Below are positions 17,001 to 24,469 of a stretch of 64,000 bases of DNA, in pieces; position 1 is the first letter of the stretch; the number at the start of each line of letters is the position of its first letter. Under the pieces are notes generated by a model. It made no database searches. It saw nothing but the letters and a program-made list of their open reading frames with translations, and had not been told where the DNA came from. The position numbers and the translations under genes were made by a program. The DNA comes from Stakelama sediminis (GTDB lineage Bacteria > Pseudomonadota > Alphaproteobacteria > Sphingomonadales > Sphingomonadaceae), in the NCBI RefSeq assembly GCF_014199335.1, contig NZ_JACIJI010000007.1:1-64000 (forward strand), given 5' to 3'.

Positions 17001-17265
17001 TATCGTTGTGTGGGCACGATTGTTTGAACGCTATCGCCGCGAAGTGATGGCCGCACGCCTGATGCTGGTCGAGGGCACGGTACAGAAAAGCCCCGAAGGC
17101 GTCATTCACCTGATGGCCAGCCGCATCCTTGACCGCACTACGGAGCTATCACGCCTGTCCGAAGCGCATACCGGAAAAACGCCCCGTTCCCGCGCCGATG
17201 AATTCGCACACGCCCAGCACCCGCGTAATGTCCGCATTCTGCCGGGGTCGAGAGATTTTCACTGA
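14050..17265 (+). CDS. dnaE2: Error-prone DNA polymerase III alpha subunit DnaE2
   Basis: A 1071-residue translesion polymerase of the usual length for DnaE2. An N-terminal PHP domain (YAELAAATNFSFLRGASPAEDMV) is followed by the C-family polymerase core with GRGSAANSAVCFVLGI and the catalytic acidic cluster PPDIDVDFEHERREEV (about residue 380). A helix-hairpin-helix region and a C-terminal OB fold follow (RVRVAGVVLVRQRPGNGNAIFVTLEDE). It makes the mutagenic polymerase of the SOS cassette and overlaps imuB as ATGA. The proofreading exonuclease insertion is absent, as expected. Confidence 0.95.
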   Translation: MIGYAELAAATNFSFLRGASPAEDMVASALALGHCGIGIADRNSVAGVVRAHAVLRHVREEAAEAGKEIPDFKLLVGARLVFADATPDILAYPMTRHGWGRLTRLLTTGNLRAEKGNCTLYPDDLLAFREDLLVIVIPPVTNDLLIRLRAAFSDRLWLAASMLRRGRDARMLMALRDQAKVTGVPLVAINDALYATPGARPLHDIMTAIRKKTTVQAAGKRLAVNAERHLKSPQEMARLFAAAPEAIDAIQDVLARISFTLNDLRYEYPHEPVPPGYTPQGWLSELVWMCAHERWPDGVPARLAVLLQEELTIIEAAEYAPYFLTVHDIVRFAQRQGILCQGRGSAANSAVCFVLGITAVDPAEHNLLFSRFISPERKEPPDIDVDFEHERREEVMQYVYKRYGRHRAGIAATVIHYRPRSAVREVGKALGLSEDVTARLAGTVWGSYASSQNRERWAESGLDPGNPEIARVHHFTQAILNFPRHLSQHVGGFVLTQDRLDETVPIHNAAMADRTFIEWDKDDIDELGLMKVDILALGMLSCIRKAFALIATHIGRQYTLDNVPGDAPDVFAMLQRGDSIGVFQVESRAQMNMLPRLKPRTFYDLVIQVAIVRPGPIQGDMVHPYLRRRQGIEKVDYPSPRPPHDPDELRGLLGKTEGVPLFQEQAMKLAIVAADFSPAQANKLRRAMATFRNVGTIDQFRDKMVEGMAARGYDRTFAERCFKQIEGFGSYGFPESHALAFARLVWVSSYIKCRYPAVFATALLNAQPMGFYAPAQIVRDARDHGVEVRAIDINHSHWDNRLEAAGSDFALRLGMRQISGFREEWAHRIVATVPHTDIEDLARKAHLPQRALNLLADSDALRSIALNRREGLWEARRTPSDALPLFAAANARELGEEPAAMLPAMALSEEVAADYQTIRLSLKAHPMHFLRPLFDTESIIPCVSLADAKNGDRVRVAGVVLVRQRPGNGNAIFVTLEDEGGIANIVVWARLFERYRREVMAARLMLVEGTVQKSPEGVIHLMASRILDRTTELSRLSEAHTGKTPRSRADEFAHAQHPRNVRILPGSRDFH

Positions 17266-17730
17266 GTGCGGGTGCTATGAAGACTCTATGTCGCGATTGG
17301 GTGATCTGGTATTTTTTGCCGCCTGTTCGCTTTGGGTCCGGCGGCAACCACGACGATTGCGCTGGGCTTCACGCTCCGAAATTGACCTTGAGTTTCGCGC
17401 CGGCGAAGCCAGGAATGGAGAGACGACCTTCGATCGACCAGCTGGTCGGGGTGCTGAGATTTTTGATGATTGGCCAGAGCCAGGATCCGATAGCCTGATC
17501 GCCTGAACGGCCCGCCGAAAAGCAGCGGGGAGCAGGGCCATCATCCCAAGCATGTCTGCGGCCACCGTCCGGGAGATTTGGTTGATCGCCGCGCTGCCGT
17601 CAGCTTCAGCTCAACAGCGTCAGCGCCGATCAAAAGAATATAGTCCAAAATGGATATAATAGGGCAGGAATCGCTCATTGCCTGCTGTCGTTTCCACCCT
17701 TAAGGGGGCGCCAGCGTGCAAGGGGGCAAT
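17266..17730. other. Gap without a convincing gene
   Basis: About 460 bases. Several short frames exist on both strands but none has a ribosome site, a family signature or steady composition. A degraded gene is possible. Confidence 0.4.
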
Positions 17731-18213
17731 ATGAAACGCATGATCACGGCAGCGATGCTGCTGATGACCTGGGGCATTCCGACCGCATCAGCGCAGATTG
17801 TGGCAGAAGCCAATGGTGCGCGGGTCGAACACCAATGGGGCGGCGAGCTTGGTGTCGGATACCGAGTCGGCACCCATGGCTTCAGCATCACGCCAACGGT
17901 AGGCGCGTTTATCTATCATCGCGATAATGGCCGTTATTATATGGAAGATAATGGCGGAAATCCTGCTTGCCGGGACCAGGAAACCGGACAATATGCCGAT
18001 AAAAGCCGGTGCACCAATCTGGCGGTACGCGCCTATGGCAGGGTTGAGGCGAGCTATCATATTCCGCGATCGCTGACGCTGGGCGGCGGCGTCCGGATCG
18101 GAGAGGAAATACGTCCCTATGGCATATTGGCCTTTCCGCTTGCTCCGAAACTCGATCTGAAAGCCAATGCCGGACCGCATTATTATGCTGCCGGGGTACG
18201 GTTCAATTTCTGA
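17731..18213 (+). CDS. Predicted secreted / outer-membrane beta-barrel-like protein, unknown function
   Basis: 160 residues beginning MKRMITAAMLLMTWG with a Sec signal peptide, probable cleavage after TASA before Q. The mature part alternates polar and aromatic residues with many glycines (GELGVGYRVGTHGFSITPTVGAFIYH, SYHIPRSLTLGGGVRIGEEIRPYG) and ends in YYAAGVRFNF. A terminal Phe and this pattern suggest a small outer-membrane barrel. I do not recognise a named family. The start at 17731 is chosen for the signal peptide and the AGGGGG stretch just upstream. Confidence 0.7.
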   Translation: MKRMITAAMLLMTWGIPTASAQIVAEANGARVEHQWGGELGVGYRVGTHGFSITPTVGAFIYHRDNGRYYMEDNGGNPACRDQETGQYADKSRCTNLAVRAYGRVEASYHIPRSLTLGGGVRIGEEIRPYGILAFPLAPKLDLKANAGPHYYAAGVRFNF

Positions 18214-18267
18214 CCGGCATCATTACGCGCCCTTGCTCCTTCGTGATGGCAGGTACACGATAAAAAG

Positions 18268-18459
18268 ATGACCGATTCTCTGTCCCGGACCGTGACTGAG
18301 GCCATATCCAGAGCACCGGCATGGATCCGATCCGATCTGCAGGCGAAGGATATTCTGGTGCGGATTCGCGCCGAAGAGTCGCTGGCAGCGCGCATTGTCG
18401 ATGCGATCCTTAAAGCCAGAGGCGCTGAAGCTACGATAGCGGATGATGACCAGAACTGA
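18268..18459 (+). CDS. Small helical protein, DUF6771-like
   Basis: 63 residues: MTDSLSRTVTEAISRAPAW, then RSDLQAKDILVRIRAEESLAARIVDAIL. This resembles DUF6771 proteins that I associate with sphingomonads (pattern AI.RAP.W.R.DL..KD...R..AEE.LA..I). Function is unknown. It is followed by a gap of nearly 600 bases. Confidence 0.6.
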   Translation: MTDSLSRTVTEAISRAPAWIRSDLQAKDILVRIRAEESLAARIVDAILKARGAEATIADDDQN

Positions 18460-19046
18460 CGCCCCGGGTCCGCTTTCTATTATCCCTGGTCGCTATGCAA
18501 CTGCTTCGTCAGCCGCTTGTGTCTCGACAAAGCATGCTTTCCCTTGAACAGCGCACAAAGGGATCTGCCAGCAGAAATCGCTATTTTCCGCACTCACACG
18601 CTCAAGGCCGTAAACGCGCAAAGACAAGGTCCGGAAAAATCTGCACAGGGTGGCGGGCTGATTAAAAGAGCAGCAGTGGGCCGCGCCTTGCTCTGGTACG
18701 TCCGATAGTCAAGCCGGCACCGCTTGCACAGCCATCCGCGCTTGCACCATCATCGGCAAAAATCCGAATGTGAAGGCATTGCAACCTAATCCATGGCTGT
18801 ACGAGGCATTTTTCTGTAACGACGAATCCGCTATGCGGCGATCTGCCCACGGTGCACGGCGTTTGTACATTGAGGGAAGATACACCACCGAATTCAAGAA
18901 TATGCTGCCCACCCGTGGGGCTGGATACGGCTGCTGACTATCCGACCCGGGTTGCGCTTCACTTGGTATTGCGCTGCGAGTCTGATCGCACGACTATAGC
19001 GCACAGCGTCGCAAAAGGGGTGGCCGCACCGAAGGACAGACCGTCG
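18460..19046. other. Gap without a convincing gene
   Basis: Frames on both strands are short and unlike coding sequence. No tRNA, terminator or repeat was recognised. Confidence 0.35.
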
Positions 19047-19361
19047 ATGAACTTGCTCAGAGCACTGCTCAGATACTTGGCAAGCGCCGAGGCAATTCTC
19101 CTCATCGCGCTGATTGCGGCGGGAATGATCCTGCAGTTTTATGCTTTGGTCATCCCTGTCTTCGGGCATACATGCGTGCCGGCCGTCTCCACTGCAACGC
19201 CCCTATCCGCTATGCCGGTCGTCCCGATCGATAGCACGACGAACAGGAGCAGCAATTCCAGTCCTGCCCTTCCCGAACAATCGGTCGCCGTCAGGCCAGC
19301 GAACGCCTCGGAACGCCCGAAATCCGGTGGACCTGGTGCTCAAAATATGCAGCCATGGTAG
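19047..19361 (+). CDS. Small single-span membrane protein, unknown
   Basis: 104 residues with one hydrophobic helix near the N-terminus (AILLIALIAAGMILQFYALVIPVFG) and a Ser/Pro-rich, low-complexity C-terminal tail. No family recognised. The ATG lacks a clear ribosome site and the frame extends upstream, so both start and reality are uncertain. Confidence 0.4.
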   Translation: MNLLRALLRYLASAEAILLIALIAAGMILQFYALVIPVFGHTCVPAVSTATPLSAMPVVPIDSTTNRSSNSSPALPEQSVAVRPANASERPKSGGPGAQNMQPW

Positions 19362-19416
19362 GGCGGAAAACGACAGCGGACGGACTGCGCGCGAGGCGCC
19401 CACAAAGGCACAAAGC

Positions 19417-19620
19417 ATGAACCGCAAACCCAATAGTCAAGAACTCTGGAGCGCAGCCTCCATGGTGCAGCGCCGGCACGGAGCGGGAGCTCCGCTGTTT
19501 GTTGCTGAACGCATTGGCGCGCTTGCGCTGGCCGGCGACCAGGAGGGCGTCAATACCTGGCGCGCCATAGCGCGGTGCCTCGATCAGTTACGTGCAGATG
19601 GCAAAATATCGTATCAATAG
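19417..19620 (+). CDS. Small protein, DUF6961-like
   Basis: 67 residues: ELWSAASMVQRRHGAGAPLFVAERIGALALAGDQEGVNTW. The pattern ELW.AA..V...HG...P.F.AERI..LAL.GD..GV..W..I is that of DUF6961 proteins in sphingomonads. Function is unknown. It lies just before a LuxR-type HTH gene. Confidence 0.65.
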   Translation: MNRKPNSQELWSAASMVQRRHGAGAPLFVAERIGALALAGDQEGVNTWRAIARCLDQLRADGKISYQ

Positions 19621-19662
19621 ACCGGCAACATCGTTGTGCCCTGTGGAACGATATGGTTAAGA

Positions 19663-20175
19663 ATGGATATGTCTGCGCCGGACCTATCCGCCCTATCTCC
19701 CCGACAGCGGCAATGCCTGCGGCTCGTTGCCGGCTTGAAAAGTTCAAAGCAGATCGCGCACGAACTCAGCATCGCTCCCAGCACCGTCGACGGTTATATC
19801 GCCGAAGCCGTTTCGATCCTCGGCGCGACCGATCGCAAACAGGCTGCCCTGATGCTGGTTGAAGCTGAAACACTGCCCCCTGATGCATTGGGGGGGCAAT
19901 CTTCCCGGGTTGAGGAAACCACACCCGATAGCCCAATTCCTTCATTGCAGCCGGGGGGCAAAGACAGTCATGTCCACGACAGTCATCAACCCACCTACCA
20001 GGTGGAACGGTCCGCGTTTCCCCGGTTGTTTCGAGCAAAGGGGACGGGAAATGATCTCAGCGTTACACAACGCCTTGTCTATATCGCAGGTGCCGCAATC
20101 TTCATTGTGGTCATTATAATCCTTGCGGTCACGCTGAGCGATACCCTGACCCATTTCGGTCGCGCCGGCGGCTGA
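19663..20175 (+). CDS. LuxR-type HTH protein with C-terminal membrane anchor
   Basis: About 170 residues. The N-terminus is a LuxR/FixJ-type HTH (LSPRQRQCLRLVAGLKSSKQIAHELSIAPSTVDGYIAEAVSILGATDRKQAALML). A linker rich in Ser, Pro and His follows, then a single C-terminal membrane helix (YIAGAAIFIVVIIILAV). Domain order is reversed from classical LuxR proteins, where the HTH is last, and there is no sensor domain. The protein is probably membrane-tethered with the HTH in the cytoplasm. The start at 19663 gives MDMSAPDL; a second ATG lies two codons later. Confidence 0.75.
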   Translation: MDMSAPDLSALSPRQRQCLRLVAGLKSSKQIAHELSIAPSTVDGYIAEAVSILGATDRKQAALMLVEAETLPPDALGGQSSRVEETTPDSPIPSLQPGGKDSHVHDSHQPTYQVERSAFPRLFRAKGTGNDLSVTQRLVYIAGAAIFIVVIIILAVTLSDTLTHFGRAGG

Positions 20176-20237
20176 TCCGTCAACAACCGTTGGAAGGTAC
20201 CGCGCGCGTCCAGGCACGTGCGCGTGGGGAGATTTAT

Positions 20238-20612
20238 ATGTCCGATATTCGTTATAATGCTGCGAAGACAGTCGCTGAGCAGATTCAGCTTGCCGAGCAG
20301 TCGATTGATCGTGCGCTTTCCGATATTTACACGCTGATGGCCCGGATGGCAGACGCCCGCGTGATGGCGAAACTTCCGGTCCGCGCCGGTATCGAAGTGC
20401 TTTCCGAGGTGCATGCGGCCAGTGCGAACGCCTATGAAATGCGTAACCGCATCGTTGCCGCCCATCGGCGTTTTGCGGTTTTGAAGGGACGGATCGGTCT
20501 GGGCGAGGTATCCTTTGGCGAGACGGGCGACACGCCGGCCTATGGCGAGATGTCGGATGATGCGGTCGTTGCTGCAGCGCGCATCGAAAAGATAGTACCC
20601 ATCGCAGCGTGA
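20238..20612 (+). CDS. Hypothetical helical protein
   Basis: 124 residues, mainly helical and without membrane segments: AAKTVAEQIQLAEQSIDRAL, then HAASANAYEMRNRIVAAHRRFAVLK. I do not recognise a family, but the steady composition and a good ribosome site (GGGGAG) support a real gene. It lies between the tethered HTH gene and a membrane-protein gene on the same strand. Confidence 0.65.
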   Translation: MSDIRYNAAKTVAEQIQLAEQSIDRALSDIYTLMARMADARVMAKLPVRAGIEVLSEVHAASANAYEMRNRIVAAHRRFAVLKGRIGLGEVSFGETGDTPAYGEMSDDAVVAAARIEKIVPIAA

Positions 20613-20655
20613 CCATCGTGTTGACCGGATCGCCTAACTGTGATCCGGTCACCCC

Positions 20656-21111
20656 ATGCCTCTCGGTGTTCTCAGCTTTCTCGGATTCCTGATCCTATGT
20701 CTGGCCTACAGCTATTTGCGAGGCGGCACAGCGGAAAAGGCCGGTGCCACAATCGCCTGGGTGGCGACGGCGGCGACCTTTGCGGTGCAGTCGGGCGTGG
20801 CGACGCTGTACCTCCGGATAGAGTGGGGCGTCGTCACCGTCGACTTGTTGACGCTGCTCGCCTTTATCTGGCTCGCGCTCTCCACCGACCGGTACTGGAC
20901 TATGTGGGTCGCCGCACTTCAGCTTCTGATCGTGGCATTTCATGCGGGACGAGTGGTCAAACCCGAAATGATGCCATGGGCGTATGCGATCCTGCTGTTC
21001 CTGTGGTCCTGGCTGGTTCTGGTTCTGATCCTTATCGGAACGTGGCGTCACCAGGCGAGAATACGAAAATGGGGTGCCGATCCGTCCTGGAACGACTCCT
21101 TGCACCAATAG
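20656..21111 (+). CDS. Hypothetical four-helix membrane protein
   Basis: 151 residues with about four membrane helices: VLSFLGFLILCLAYSYL, IAWVATAATFAVQSGV, VDLLTLLAFIWLAL/WVAALQLLIVAFHAG, and WAYAILLFLWSWLVLVLILIGT. It ends in a short basic tail. No family is recognised. The downstream RadC-like gene begins 43 bases before its stop in another frame. Confidence 0.65.
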   Translation: MPLGVLSFLGFLILCLAYSYLRGGTAEKAGATIAWVATAATFAVQSGVATLYLRIEWGVVTVDLLTLLAFIWLALSTDRYWTMWVAALQLLIVAFHAGRVVKPEMMPWAYAILLFLWSWLVLVLILIGTWRHQARIRKWGADPSWNDSLHQ

Positions 21112-21668
21112 CAGGTGAAGCGGCCGCCACGATTGCGCAGCGGCTATTGTCGGAAATCGGCAATCTGTCGGAAATACTCCATGCAGATCCGGCTATTTTG
21201 CAGCTCGTTACCGCGCGCGCCGATATTGCCAATCATCTTGCCACAGTTCGCGACACGCTGACACTGGCCCTGCAGCCTGCCAGAGCAAGCGTGCATGTCT
21301 TGAAACAATGGTCGGCTGTGGAGGTCTATCTGCAGTTTGTCATGGCGCGACATCGGATCGAGCAAGTGCGCGTCTTGTTCCTTAACTCGCGTAATATCCT
21401 GCTGCGTGATGAGGTCATGTCGCAAGGCGATGTTGAACAGTCTGCCATCTATGTCCGGGAGATCATGAAGCGCTCGATCGATATCGGCGCTTGCGCAATT
21501 ATACTTGTCCACAACCACCCCTCGGGCGACCCCTCCCCCAGCGAAGCCGACCTTCGGATTACCCGCACGATCGCCGCCACCGGAAAAACGCTGGGCGTAA
21601 GGCTGCTCGATCATGTGATCGTGGCGCGCGACGGGATCGTGAGCCTGCGCTCGCTGGGTTATTTGTAA
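21069..21668 (+). CDS. RadC-like JAB/MPN domain protein
   Basis: 199 residues. The C-terminal half has the JAMM metal motif HNHPSGDPSPSEAD with the usual upstream E (LLRDEVMSQG) and downstream RLLDHVIVARDG. The N-terminal UPF0758 helix-hairpin-helix part is shortened against standard RadC (about 220 residues). The start at 21069 overlaps the previous gene by 43 bases. Copies outside the core genome often sit in accessory islands, as here; the biochemical role is not established. Confidence 0.8.
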   Translation: MGCRSVLERLLAPIAGEAAATIAQRLLSEIGNLSEILHADPAILQLVTARADIANHLATVRDTLTLALQPARASVHVLKQWSAVEVYLQFVMARHRIEQVRVLFLNSRNILLRDEVMSQGDVEQSAIYVREIMKRSIDIGACAIILVHNHPSGDPSPSEADLRITRTIAATGKTLGVRLLDHVIVARDGIVSLRSLGYL

Positions 21669-21701
21669 GCCTTGCGATCAGGATCAGGGCGAACATTCTC
21701 G

Positions 21702-21884
21702 CTAATGGGACGTACCCTTGCGCCCGGCCTGGCCATCGCGCTGCTCCTCCAGCCTGCCAAGCGCGCATTCGACGCACTCGCCGACGCGTGGCAGCTCTGC
21801 AAGCGCGGTCTGAAGAAGCGCCAGATCCAGCGTTTTCTTGAGGAGGGCGAGTATGTCGATCTCGGCATCAGCTTTTCTAGGCAT
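21702..21884 (-). CDS. Possible small protein, unknown
   Basis: 60 residues: MPRKADAEIDILALLKKTLD, then LALLQTALAELPRVGECVECALGRLEEQ. The pattern is amphipathic-helical and protein-like, but there is no good ribosome site and the opposite strand is also open over this stretch. Listed as a candidate only. Confidence 0.35.
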   Translation of the reverse strand: MPRKADAEIDILALLKKTLDLALLQTALAELPRVGECVECALGRLEEQRDGQAGRKGTSH

Positions 21885-22250
21885 GCGCGCCTATTGGCAA
21901 TTTTGTACCGGAAAGCCAGCGCATATCGGACATATTTCGTGCTTTTTAGTCGGTTTCGGACTCGATTAAAAACCAGGAGCATGGCGCGTCCGATATCACG
22001 GCAGAACTGGCCGGAAACCGGTATTCAGGGCGGCATCCTGCCGCTTCAAGGGAACCCTGCCGCTATTCTTACCCTTACCAAGGACACGGACTATATTTCC
22101 TGCTCGGCTGATTGAAATCGAACGCACTCGGTTGTCGGGTCTTCCCCCGCAATCGGCACCGCAGGTTCCAACGGCATCCGGCGCGGCTTTGTCTCCATTT
22201 TCGAGGCAATGTCGCTGGCCAGACCGCGCGAAATCTGATCACCGTCCCGG
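21885..22250. other. Gap without a convincing gene
   Basis: About 365 bases with mixed composition and a locally AT-rich part around 21880-21990. A minus-strand frame ending at 22091 has protein-like content but no usable start. Confidence 0.3.
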
Positions 22251-22517
22251 ATGACACAGCAGCCTTCTCCACGCACCGATCTGATCGGGTCCTTACGGCG
22301 CACCGGCGCGGGTGCAGATCTGCTGGCAACGCGGCATGCGGGTCTCGGGCGGATAGAACCGTTGACCAGTCGCAGTCGAAAGTGGCTCAAGGCCATATCG
22401 GCAGACGATGCGGGCTGGGACGGCGATGCACTGGTCGTCGAGCTTCGATATTTTCCTGCCATTGCGGACGCCGCCATCGCGAACGGTCTGACCTTTGAGA
22501 GCGCTGCACCGGTTTAG
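22251..22517 (+). CDS. Hypothetical small protein
   Basis: 88 residues: TDLIGSLRRTGAGADLLATR, then KWLKAISADDAGWDGDALVVELRYFPAIADAAIANGLTFE. The second half reads like a compact domain; no family is recognised. It lies alone between the RadC region and the convergent toxin-antitoxin pair. Confidence 0.5.
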   Translation: MTQQPSPRTDLIGSLRRTGAGADLLATRHAGLGRIEPLTSRSRKWLKAISADDAGWDGDALVVELRYFPAIADAAIANGLTFESAAPV

Positions 22518-22787
22518 CATCGGGCCAGGATAAAGAAGATAGGAGGCATTGAACGCTATCCGAAGCGAGGCATTCCCCATCCGGTATCGGATGTACCGAT
22601 ACGCGCGTCTTCCATGCATCAATGCTCAGATGCAAGAAGGCTGTCCGTGAACGCACCATCGACAGAAATCCGGTGGACTGTTCAAAAGAGGATGGGTTCC
22701 GGCACTGGAACCGACTGCCGCAGCGCGCTCCGCGCCCTGCCGTCGGACGATGGTGCTCGGGGAAACTCAGCTTTCGGCTCACCGAAT

Positions 22788-23513
22788 TCAACAGGTCAGA
22801 TCCACCACCCGAAATACTGCCCCCGCACCAGTATCGCGCACGAGATCGACACGTTGCCCGTCCCAGTGATAATCGAGATGACGTCCCTGAACAGGTCTGG
22901 AAGCGCCGTCGGGATAAAATAGCCCCACGCATTCACCGCCGGGATGACGGATGCTTGGATAGACAAGGCCATCGGAGCGGTCAGCCCTGAGCGCAAGCGC
23001 AAGATCCTGGGAGGCTCTGTAGCTGTCGGGATCGAGAGCAGGATGCGCTTTGGTATTTTCGTCTCTGAGATCGTGAAGCCGGGCATCTACCGAAAAAATA
23101 ATTTCGCGAAATTGTGCCGTCCATCCGGGTGCTTCCGCTGTTCTGGCCATGAATTGAGCATGGTGATGAATGGTTTCGAACAGGGCGGTTTCGAAACAGT
23201 TACCGATATAAAGAACGCCGTATCCGCCATTGGTAAAACGGCTCGGCCGGTCGGCACTGACATGCGTGAACGGTGCCATCAGATAGGACGCGCCGTTTCC
23301 AGCAACCCGCCGGTCGGTCGGTACAAGGTCCAGCTTCCCGACCGTCTCCATGATCCGTGGATTGGTTTTCTGTTCGGCCGAAATCAGCAGCGGCCAGTCA
23401 GCGGGATCGGCGATATCCTCGAACAGGTCGATGGGCGGAAAAACGCTGCGAATAATCCGGACAGCGCCGTGCCATGCAACTCGTCTGACCGGAAGAACCT
23501 CAGGACTGGTCAC
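22788..23513 (-). CDS. RES-domain toxin of a RES-Xre toxin-antitoxin pair
   Basis: 241 residues. The RES fold is recognised from RFTNGGYGVLYIGNCFETALFETIHH (the Arg and Glu of the motif) and a later conserved Ser (PSIRHPGG). RES toxins of known pairs degrade NAD+ and are neutralised by a partner Xre-type antitoxin. The start overlaps the antitoxin stop as ATGA (23510-23513), the usual antitoxin-first order. Confidence 0.88.
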   Translation of the reverse strand: MTSPEVLPVRRVAWHGAVRIIRSVFPPIDLFEDIADPADWPLLISAEQKTNPRIMETVGKLDLVPTDRRVAGNGASYLMAPFTHVSADRPSRFTNGGYGVLYIGNCFETALFETIHHHAQFMARTAEAPGWTAQFREIIFSVDARLHDLRDENTKAHPALDPDSYRASQDLALALRADRSDGLVYPSIRHPGGECVGLFYPDGASRPVQGRHLDYHWDGQRVDLVRDTGAGAVFRVVDLTC

Positions 23514-23923
23514 CAGACGCCGCGCTCTGAATCAAGATACCGGCGAACGCGCATGATGTCAGTGAGTTCACCGCCGAGCATAATGTCAAGCGCACTCACG
23601 TCTGCAAAGGCGGCGTTGTCCGCCTTGATCCAGGCATAGCCGCGCCTGGCTTCGGAAAAGAGAATCCGCAATGCCTTGTGAATCCCCATCAGATTGGAAA
23701 GCCGCGCAGCACCATCGCGCGAAATACGCCCCGGCCCTTCGGACTTCCAGCGCCGATAGGTACGCAGCGGCATGTCGAGCAGAGTGGCCGCCTGATCATC
23801 GGTCAGTTCCCACTTGCCGAACAGGTTTAGCACCGCGCGGAACATGGCGGCTGCCTCTTCCTGCGTAACCGGGTCGGGTCGAAACACCGGAGGAGTCGTA
23901 TCAACAGGTTGTAAAGCTGGCAT
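23510..23923 (-). CDS. Xre/MbcA/ParS-type antitoxin
   Basis: 137 residues. An N-terminal HTH-like part (WELTDDQAATLLDMPLRTYRRWK) is followed by the C-terminal DUF2384 domain (RLSNLMGIHKALRILFSEARRGYAWIKADNAAFADVSALDIMLGGELTDIMRVRRYLD), which binds the RES toxin. It is the first gene of the pair and probably represses its own promoter through the CCATATGG sites directly upstream. Confidence 0.9.
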   Translation of the reverse strand: MPALQPVDTTPPVFRPDPVTQEEAAAMFRAVLNLFGKWELTDDQAATLLDMPLRTYRRWKSEGPGRISRDGAARLSNLMGIHKALRILFSEARRGYAWIKADNAAFADVSALDIMLGGELTDIMRVRRYLDSERGVW

Positions 23924-23932
23924 GGTAATTCT

Positions 23933-23972
23933 CCATATGGCCTTATATACTCAATAAAATGCCATATGGCAA
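23933..23972 (-). promoter_or_regulatory. Promoter and twin CCATATGG operators of the RES-Xre pair
   Basis: On the minus strand TTGCCA (23967-23972) and TATATA (23944-23949) are spaced by exactly 17 bases, a good sigma-70 promoter. Two identical palindromes CCATATGG lie at 23962-23969 (overlapping the -35) and 23933-23940 (downstream of the -10), with centres 29 bp apart. This suits autorepression by the antitoxin. Confidence 0.7.
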
Positions 23973-24220
23973 TATTTTAGGACTCGTTCTGAGTTCCCAC
24001 CAGAGCAGCCGGCAGTGCGTCGGACACTGAGAGTAAGGGGCACTCCTATAGTCTCCGTTGAAAGGCCCCCATCTACCGGAACATCTGTTTTGGATGCCGC
24101 ACCGGGTTGCTGGCGACGCGCTGGAACCGCATCAACCCACAAGCAGCACCAAAACGGTCAGGCTTCCACCTTGAGCAACGATGTTCCACGGATTAGGCCT
24201 GGCCAATAAACGGGGGCTCG

Positions 24221-24469
24221 ATGATCTACCAATTCGAACAAAAGATTTCGGAATGCGACCGTGTGTTGGCCCGGAAGGCCGCTCATCGGGCTTCCGATTT
24301 CTATGATGGAGTCGAACTGAACCTTGAAGATGATTATCTTATTATTACCAGTGATCGCCATTCCCGGATGCAGCTTCAAACGATCTGGAAAAGCCTGCTA
24401 GTCAACGAGCGTTTGACTGTAAGTATGGCAGCCCATCGGACCGAAATATTGCACGAACTGCTCCAATGA
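24221..24469 (+). CDS. hxsD: His-Xaa-Ser system protein HxsD
   Basis: 82 residues: MIYQFEQKISECDRVLARKA, then YDGVELNLEDDYLIITSDRHSRMQLQTIWKSLLVNERL. The length, acidic mid-section and position before two radical SAM genes and a His-Xaa-Ser repeat gene identify it as HxsD. Its role is unknown; it may be a small partner of the radical SAM enzymes. The stop overlaps the next start as ATGA. Confidence 0.8.
   Translation: MIYQFEQKISECDRVLARKAAHRASDFYDGVELNLEDDYLIITSDRHSRMQLQTIWKSLLVNERLTVSMAAHRTEILHELLQ

Noticed and set aside
17266..17565. Possible degraded transposase in the gap after dnaE2
   Set aside because: No motif, inverted repeat or continuous similarity could be recognised.
22091..22250. 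Minus-strand segment with protein-like content (SRGLASDIASKMETKP)
   Set aside because: No usable start codon or ribosome site in frame; could be a gene relic but cannot be supported.
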